Below the pieces are notes generated by a model, which worked only from the letters and a program-made list of their open reading frames with translations, searched no databases and was not told the origin of the DNA. Positions 59,804-64,000 of a stretch of 64,000 nucleotides of DNA are shown one piece after another. The position numbers were made by a program, and so were the translations under genes. Position 1 is the stretch's first letter. Each line of letters starts with the position of its first letter. Origin of the DNA: Heliocidaris tuberculata (lineage: Eukaryota > Echinodermata > Echinoidea > Camarodonta > Echinometridae); assembly GCA_025618425.1 (NCBI GenBank), contig CM046848.1:27141807-27205806 (forward strand), read 5' to 3'.

Positions 59804-59984
59804 CCTTGTTTTTCATCAACCTCCAACGCTCTTGGAACGGCAAATCCCTCTGTTGTCGGTACAAAGTCAGTTTCCTTTCCAGGCAATGGGCTCCCATCTT
59901 CAATAGATAGTGATGTTATTTTACTTTCGCGATAAGCAATGTAGAGTGTCCTTGCTGCTTCAGCAATGGCAAGACCCCATGGCC
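59804..59984 (-). CDS. YWTD beta-propeller protein, upstream exon
   Basis: A 181-nt exon with acceptor CCTAG at 59985 and donor GG|GTAAAC at 59803. It enters in phase 1 and leaves in phase 2. The reading is PWGLAIAEAARTLYIAYRES, then KITSLSIEDGS, and it ends PRALEVDEKQG, which joins YLYWT of the next exon. The pattern PRAL-x-VD-x-x-x-GYLYWT is the blade junction of LDL-receptor class B repeats (PRAIVVDPxxGYMYWTD). The upstream exons needed for the rest of the propeller were not found to 64000. The short minus-strand open frame over this region is out of frame with the real exon. Confidence 0.85.
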
Positions 59985-60070
59985 CTAGGATTCACAGGGG
60001 GAAATAAAACGAAAAATATATATATAGTGACGAGTTTGAATTACTAAAAAATGGTCTTGGATATCAAAGC

Positions 60071-60235
60071 AGACCGACAGCCCATGAGAGTGACGAATCC
60101 AAGATATACATAAGGAAATTAAGTAAGGTAGAACGGTTCAAAAGATCCATGAGACTGACGGCCCACAAGATCAACAGCCCACGAGACCGTACATATAAGA
60201 CAGAACAAAATGTGGGTCTCATCGGCTGTCGGTCT
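60071..60235. mobile_element. MITE-like repeat with AGACCGACAGC ends, copy 2
   Basis: AGACCGACAGCCCATGAGAG to GTCGGTCT; same family as 30673-30838 with internal GAGACTGACGGCCCACAAGA units. Confidence 0.75.
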
Positions 60236-60331
60236 AGTGGATCGTCAGGGAAGAACTGTCGGAAAAGTTATCGGAAATTTGCTACTTTTGCAACCGTAAG
60301 TATTCTTGAAGCAGCGAGAAAATTTGCATAT

Positions 60332-61276
60332 GGGTGTTGTGGCGTGCGCCTGTAATCCAGCTAACAGTGGAAGTTATAAACTGATTCAGCGGACCCAGGT
60401 TCGAGACTGAGTCACGTCTTTCGGATGGTGACGTTAAAGGGAAATCCAACCTTTATAGCAAGTTGCTTTGAAAGAAAGAGGAAAAATCAGAGAAGCAGAT
60501 TGGTGAAAGTTTGAACGAAATCGGACAAGCAATAAGAAAGTTATGAATTTTTGAAAGTTGTAATCACTATGCATATGGGAATTTCAAATTGGCTGAATAG
60601 GTAATGTCACTGTGATGTAGCTGTGGACAACTCCCCCATTCGCTCTAACACACAAAATGACTAAAATGTCACTTTTTTTCAAAATGCATTACTCAGTCGG
60701 ATCTTTTCGTTCATGAGGACCTATAACAATATGCTATCTCCAATATATTTTGAGTACTGCCCCGAGGGTAAAAGCGCCTCGAAGAAAACCGCAAATTAAT
60801 GATATTTTTGTGTACGACAAATGGGAGAGTTGTCCACAAAAATGTCACAATTGACTCACCAAATTGCCAATTTGAGATTCGCATAGATGTAGTGATCTCA
60901 TTTTTCAAACATCCATAACTTTCTTATTTCTTGTCCGATTTCTTTCAAACTTTCGCCATCCTGTTTTTCTTATTTTTCTGCTTTCACACAAATCATCTTA
61001 TTATCAAGGTTGGATTGCCCTTTAAAGATCGGTCCCAGACGTAATAATCATATCTGATTGATACACGTCTGTAAAAACCCAATTACACACACACAGGAAA
61101 TAGGTATAGGTTGTAAGATTATAGGTGTAATTGTAGGTGTATGTAGGGGTATGATATGATATACATTAGGATGGGATAGGTTATAGGCCATAGTAGGTAA
61201 GATATACAAAATTTGTTATGATATACTTCACTTGACATTAGCTTTTAAATAAAAAAATTTAAAAAAAAATTTTTTA
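60332..61276 (+). mobile_element. SINE-like insertion with 7SL-like head
   Basis: The head reads GTTGTGGCGTGCGCCTGTAA, then TCCAGCT, then GGACCCAGGTTCGAGACTGA. The first block closely matches the 5' Alu domain of 7SL RNA (GTGGCGCGTGCCTGTAGTCCCAGCT), and the second matches its CCAGGAGTTC region. The body phrase CGTCTTTCGGATGGTGACGT resembles the CTTTCGGAAAGAC body of the tRNA SINEs at 16-18 kb. The body is interrupted by the TTAA MITE at 60438 and resumes GATCGGTCCCAGACG. The 3' end is A/T-rich near 61245-61276. The border is set by alignment to the 28-kb copy of the host element. Confidence 0.6.
60434..61025. mobile_element. TTAA MITE, AGGGAAATCCAACCTT family, copy 3, nested
   Basis: TTAA at 60434-60437 and 61022-61025. 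The interior is near-identical to the copies at 33794 and 53724. It splits the SINE body between GGTGACG and AGATCGGTCCC. Confidence 0.95.
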
Positions 61277-61689
61277 AATATGACAGCTACCCATATAGTC
61301 AAGTTTGGTTGACAGACGGATGACTGCTCTCGCTTTTAAAACGAAGACGACGTGAATGAAACAGATATTGTATGGGAAGCTGCATGTTATGCGGAAATTT
61401 CTCACTGCTTCAAGCATGACTACGGTTGCAAAAGTAGCAAATTTTGAAAATGACATTGCCTCACAAAAATAGCCGTAGGATCAAAACGCTTTACCTGAAA
61501 TTGATGATCTTGGTGCAGTTTTACTCCGAAAAGAATTTCCACCCAATGAAATAAAAATCAATGATATTGTGTCAATGATGTCGTTGAAATTGCAGATCTA
61601 AAGTGTTGCGTTCTTTATTAGCCACCTTGTATACCTACCGTACGCGTATGTATTCACGACGCAAACTTGTGCTAATTCCAAACGGGTCC

Positions 61690-61945
61690 GCTCGCTATTC
61701 ATAAGGACTGCTATTCATTTAACATACGTCATGAATAGCGGTCCTTATGAATAGTTATGAATAGTGGTCCTTATGAATGGAGATTCTCATGAATAGCGAG
61801 GTAATTTGTCTATGGTTTGCTCGCTATTTAGAAGGACCGCTATTCATACAAAACCGCTATTCATTTAGTCACGCGTTATGGATAGCGGTCCTTATGAAAA
61901 AGTTGTCCTTATGAATAGCAGTCCTTATATGACTAGCGAGGTTAC
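61690..61945. repeat. CTCGCTATTCATAAGGACCG palindrome cluster
   Basis: At least eight copies of CGCTATTCATAAGGAC or its inverse (GTCCTTATGAATAGCG) are arranged as two hairpin-like blocks, each bounded by GCTCGCTATT...AATAGCGAGG. This looks like two adjacent MITEs of one family. Confidence 0.85.
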
Positions 61946-62269
61946 CCCATTCCAAATACCTATGAATATAATATGCATGGTACAGGTGTAACTAGTGCCA
62001 GTTGAAAAGAGAGATGAGGAGATGAGGACGAGATGACGGGGAAAGAGAGAGAGATACTTGGAGAGAAATTAGAGAATGATAAAAAGAGATTAGAGGGGGG
62101 GGGATAGAGAGAAAGACATTGAGTAGAAAGAGGTGTGTGGGGTGGATGTGTGCGTACTGCGTGGGTGTGTGGGTAGGAGCGGTTGCGCGTGTGTCTAAGG
62201 GATTCAAAGAAGGTAAAGAGAGGTTCGATTATTAAATGGAGTAGACAAAGAGGAGATGTAATATTTTTC

Positions 62270-63305
62270 AGGAAACATTTATGTTGAAGACAAATGGAAA
62301 GCAAAGTAGGATGGCGTTAGTTTTGTTTTTTGTTTTTTTCAGTCATGGTACCAATCACAGTAAAGGGGTTTGTGTATTGATTAAATTTAAGTTGCATTTT
62401 AAGGTATTAAAAACTGAAATAGATTTGGAAGGGCGATATATATTAATTGATGGTGAAGTTCAGGAGACCCGTCTTGAGTTAGGAAATGTTTATTTTCCAA
62501 ACAGCGATAAAGAAAATCTCCAATTAGCCTTTCTTCGCATTTTAGAGAGAAGTCTTGAAGAGTTTGATAATGAAGGGCATCCTATAATTCTTGGAGGGGA
62601 CTTTGACATGATTCGAGACTTTAATTTAGATTGTTCAAACAAAGGGAGGAGAATAGGACAGGCTTTTAATTTAGAATTTGATGATTTTCAGGGGAAATTT
62701 CATTTAACTGATATTTGGAGAAAGAAGAATGTGGAGAAAAAAAATTTACGTATAGACAGAAAAATCCTTTAATTCAAAGTAGGTTAGACTACTGGATAAT
62801 AATCTAGTGGATTAGAAGAGCGAGTAAACGGTTGTAAAATCGTGGCTTAAGATGGCGATAGAAATACACTAGAAGTCATGGAAGTGTTAGAATTAAAAAG
62901 AGCAGAGTTAAATGGGATATAAGGACATGCTTTAAGTGGTTTGAAAGTTCGATCTCGGGCTAACTGGTTTGAAGAAAGTGAAATTAACGATAAGTACTTT
63001 GACCAATTGTTAAAAGTAAATAGTAATTAAACTTTTATAGGAAAATTAAAATCTAATGGAGAAATGGTAACATGTCAACAAAAGATTTTGAAAGAAATAA
63101 AATTTCATTCAAGTTTGTATTTAGAAACTAATCAGAAAGATGGATATGAATCTGGAAAAGAATATTTTTTCAGTGATATTCCAATGATAAAGGAAAGTAG
63201 CAAGGAATTATGCGATGAAAATATATATAAGCATGGGGGAATGTTTCTCCATTTTTAAATGAGATGCAATTAAATAAAACCCCCGGTAATGACGGTTTGA
63301 CTGTA
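62270..63305 (+). pseudogene. L1/Tx1-like LINE fragment, endonuclease and RT start
   Basis: An open frame of about 150 codons begins near 62281 and contains FFSHGTNHSKGVCVLI, then IILGGDFDMI (the GDFN-type catalytic block of the APE endonuclease), and ends near LTDIWR. Later frames give NPLIQSRLDYWIISSGL, VRSRANWFEESEINDKYFDQ and NKTPGNDGLT, the start of the reverse transcriptase, in the order seen in L1/Tx1-clade ORF2. Several frameshifts and stops lie after 62770. The sequence is cut off by the satellite at about 63310. Confidence 0.88.
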
Positions 63306-63317
63306 GTACTCTTTCGG

Positions 63318-64000
63318 ACCGTATCCGGACACCTACCCCCTGGACAACCACCCCCCGGATAACCACCCCTAGGATAACCACCCTCTAGGACAACTACCCC
63401 CTAGTGCAACTATCCCCTAGGACGACTACCCCCAGGACAATTACCCTCTAGGATGATTACCCCCCGACTAACTACCCCCTAGGGCAACCACCCTCTAGGA
63501 CAACTACCCCCCGGACAACTACCCCCCAGACAACTACCCCTTAGGACAACCACCCTTTAGGACAACTACCCCCCGGATAACCACCCCTAGGATAACCACC
63601 CTCTAGGACAACTACCCTCTAGGGCAACTATCCCCTAGGACGACTACCCCCAGGACAATTACCCTCTAGGATGATTACCCCCCGACTGACTACCCCCTAG
63701 GGCAACCACCCTCTAGGACAACTACCCCCCGGACAACTACCCCCCAGACAACTACCCCTTAGGACAACCACCCTTTAGGACAACTACCCCCCGGATAACC
63801 ACCCCTAGGATAACCACCCTCTAGGACAACTACCCTCTAGGGCAACTATCCCCTAGGACGACTACCCCCCGGATAACCACCCCTAGGATAACCACCCTCT
63901 AGGACAACTACCCTCTAGGGCAACTATCCCCTAGGACGACTACCCCCAGGACAATTACCCTCTAGGATGATTACCCCCCGACTGACTACCCCCTAGGGCA
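63318..64000. repeat. CCCC-rich satellite with 218-bp higher-order unit
   Basis: Tandem units of about 16-18 bp with consensus CTAGGACAACTACCCC. The marker CCGGATAACC recurs at 63355, 63573 and 63791 (218-bp period), then at 63869, a 78-bp truncated unit. The order of variant subunits is conserved between the higher-order units. Stop codons in all readings argue against a protein. The array continues past the window end. Confidence 0.96.

Larger units (their letters stand above)
60270..61640. mobile_element. Palindromic CAGGGTGGC element, interrupted copy
   Basis: 60275-60331 (AATTTGCTACTTTTGCAACC and on) and 61277-61640 (GACAGCTACCCATATAGTCA to TAGCCACCTTGTATA) are together colinear with 28715-29140. 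Everything between 60332 and 61276 is inserted DNA. Confidence 0.82.

Noticed and set aside
1..64000. CRISPR arrays, operons, bacterial promoters and rRNA genes
   Set aside because: The window is intron-bearing animal DNA; the direct repeats seen are tandem satellites without spacers, and no rRNA sequence was recognised.

Overview
The window is an animal nuclear genome segment: AT-rich, crowded with di- and trinucleotide microsatellites and small inverted-repeat transposons, and with short coding exons separated by kilobase introns. The exon families and the mix of tRNA-headed SINEs, CR1/L2- and L1/Tx1-type LINE pieces and TTAA-flanked miniature elements fit a marine deuterostome invertebrate, most likely an echinoderm. 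That placement is inference. Most long open frames in the window are translated microsatellites and are not genes.

Two host genes are supported, both on the minus strand. The first is a LIM-homeobox gene of the Lhx2/9 (apterous) class. A LIM1 exon lies at 20154-20477 and a LIM2 exon at 16411-16838, joined in matching phase 2. A phase-compatible candidate 5' exon ends at a strong donor at 23878. The homeobox exons were not found and probably lie beyond coordinate 1. The second is a YWTD (LDL-receptor class B) beta-propeller protein. Its three last exons lie at 59804-59984, 57538-57662 and 52750-53063, with phases that join cleanly (2 then 1) and a double TGA stop.

Between and inside these genes lies mobile DNA. 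A degenerate CR1/L2-like LINE with a nearly complete reverse transcriptase lies at 38617-40657. Two L1/Tx1-like LINE pieces on the plus strand flank the propeller gene's last introns: a C-terminal part at 54340-55350 and an endonuclease part at 62270-63305. At least six TTAA-flanked miniature inverted-repeat elements occur (9310, 11818, 33794, 45617 with 46109 nested inside, 53724, 60438), as well as a larger element with a TTAAA duplication (34681-35687). At 60.27-61.64 kb an element lies inside a SINE, which lies inside a palindromic element. The SINE head resembles 7SL RNA.

The most unusual object is 58371-59498, inside an intron of the propeller gene. It is a 1,128-bp element with perfect 21-bp terminal and 47-bp subterminal inverted repeats and a 10-bp direct flank repeat. 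It carries promoter-like motifs and the disabled 5' part of a RecQ-type helicase gene. The window ends in a satellite with a 218-bp higher-order unit (63318-64000), and an unequal tandem array with long and short units lies at 48838-50645.
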